A stretch of 7,359 bases of DNA, taken from Sphingopyxis sp. Lineage in GTDB: Bacteria > Pseudomonadota > Alphaproteobacteria > Sphingomonadales > Sphingomonadaceae. Position numbers and translations under genes: made by a program. The stretch lies in assembly GCA_012035435.1 (NCBI GenBank), contig JAAUPH010000117.1:1-7359 (forward strand), read 5' to 3'. Shown piece by piece: positions 6,831-7,359 of this stretch. The first letter of the stretch is position 1; each line of letters begins with the position of its first letter. The notes under the pieces were generated by a model that did no database searches, had not been told where the DNA came from, and saw only the letters and a list, made by a program, of their open reading frames with translations.

Positions 6831-7359
6831 ATGGCCCGCCGCAGCAGTATTGTCCGTTTCATACCCTCTCGAAAGCGGTATCGCGCGCCCCGCCGGGAAT
6901 GGGCGATGGCGGGCTGGCAGTGGCTGGCGCTGGCGATGCTTGGCATGTTTTCGGCCACGCTGTTCGCGCTGCAACATGGATTGCCGATGCGGTGGGGCAT
7001 GGCGGCCGATGACGGGCAAATCGGCTATTCCGATGCGGCCGCAAGCGATTTGGCAGGCCCCATCCGGCCTGCCCCAGCCGACCGCGACCGATCGTGGCGG
7101 TGCGACCGATGCTCAGCGCGCGCCTTGGACGGACGCCCCCGACACATTGCAGGCCCGATTCAGCCTTTGCCATGCGGGCGGGGGCAGCAACTGCGTGGTC
7201 GACGGCGATACATTCTGGTTCCGCGGCGAAAAGATCCGCATCGCCGACATTGACACGCCGGAAACGCACCCGCCGCGCTGCGCCGAAGAGGGGCGGCTGG
7301 GCGCGGCAGCGACGCGGCGGCTTCACGGGTTGCTCAATGCGGGACCGTTCAGCCTGGAA
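6831..7359 (+). CDS. Thermonuclease (SNase-like) family protein, 3'-truncated, apparent frameshift
   Basis: The nuclease part is read in the frame of codon 7198. RFSLCHAGGGSNC leads into VVDGDTFWFRGEKIRIADIDTPETH, matching the staphylococcal nuclease core: the DGDT aspartates at 7201-7212, the Arg of KIRIAD, and Asp and Glu of IDTPE at 7249-7263. The domain runs off the window end. The N-terminal part lies in another frame from ATG 6831: MARRSSIVRFIPSRKRYR, a basic leader, followed by a hydrophobic anchor (WQWLALAMLGMFSATLFAL). A membrane-anchored or exported nuclease is inferred. The frames differ by +1. Removing one C from CCCC at 7058-7061 would join ...SDLAG to PSGLPQPT... and give one continuous protein, so this is either a genuine frameshift (pseudogene) or a base error. 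If the gene is intact without the anchor, in-frame ATGs at 6976, 7009 or 7033 are possible starts. ATG 6813 is an alternative start for the anchored form. Confidence 0.72.

Noticed and set aside
6138..7019. 293-codon open frame on the minus strand covering the nhaA start and the intergenic region
   Set aside because: It is read in another frame of nhaA and across its promoter; the composition is Arg/His/Pro-rich and no family is recognised.

Overview
The window looks like chromosomal DNA of a sphingomonad-type alphaproteobacterium. This is inferred from the high G+C content, the strong GC-ending codon bias, the gene families present and the GTCACCCCGG-type palindromic repeats. No genus is assigned. 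Almost everything is coding. The 5' and 3' ends cut through genes.

Layout: (a) 1-207, the C-terminal end of a DsbA/FrnE-type thioredoxin-fold protein. (b) 211-1500, a complete acyl-CoA dehydrogenase (429 aa) starting 3 bp after it, probably in the same transcript. (c) 1501-2294, a repeat-rich intergenic island. It holds an imperfect stem-loop (1581-1663), then a compact unit of about 404 bp (1730-2133) made of a small GIY-YIG nuclease gene on the minus strand between near-perfect 30/31-bp inverted repeats, each itself a hairpin. (d) 2295-4034, a 579-aa N-acyl-D-amino-acid deacylase-like amidohydrolase. (e) 4038-6652, a minus-strand pair: nhaA (Na+/H+ antiporter) followed by a DUF885-type lipoprotein with a zinc-peptidase-like HEGYPGHH motif, overlapping nhaA by the four bases ATGA. 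(f) 6653-6830, a divergent intergenic region. (g) 6831-7359, the start of a staphylococcal-nuclease-like protein. Its membrane-anchor N-terminus and its nuclease domain lie in different reading frames, so there is an apparent +1 frameshift or a base error.

The genes do not form one obvious pathway. The left block is lipid/acyl-CoA metabolism with a redox protein, the centre is amide hydrolysis, and the right block is ion homeostasis coupled to a secreted, probably membrane-anchored hydrolase. The most unusual element is the repeat-bounded GIY-YIG unit. It resembles in plan the REP/RAYT arrangement (a nuclease gene bracketed by REP-like hairpins) but uses a different nuclease fold, and its first GIY-YIG tyrosine appears to be replaced by serine.
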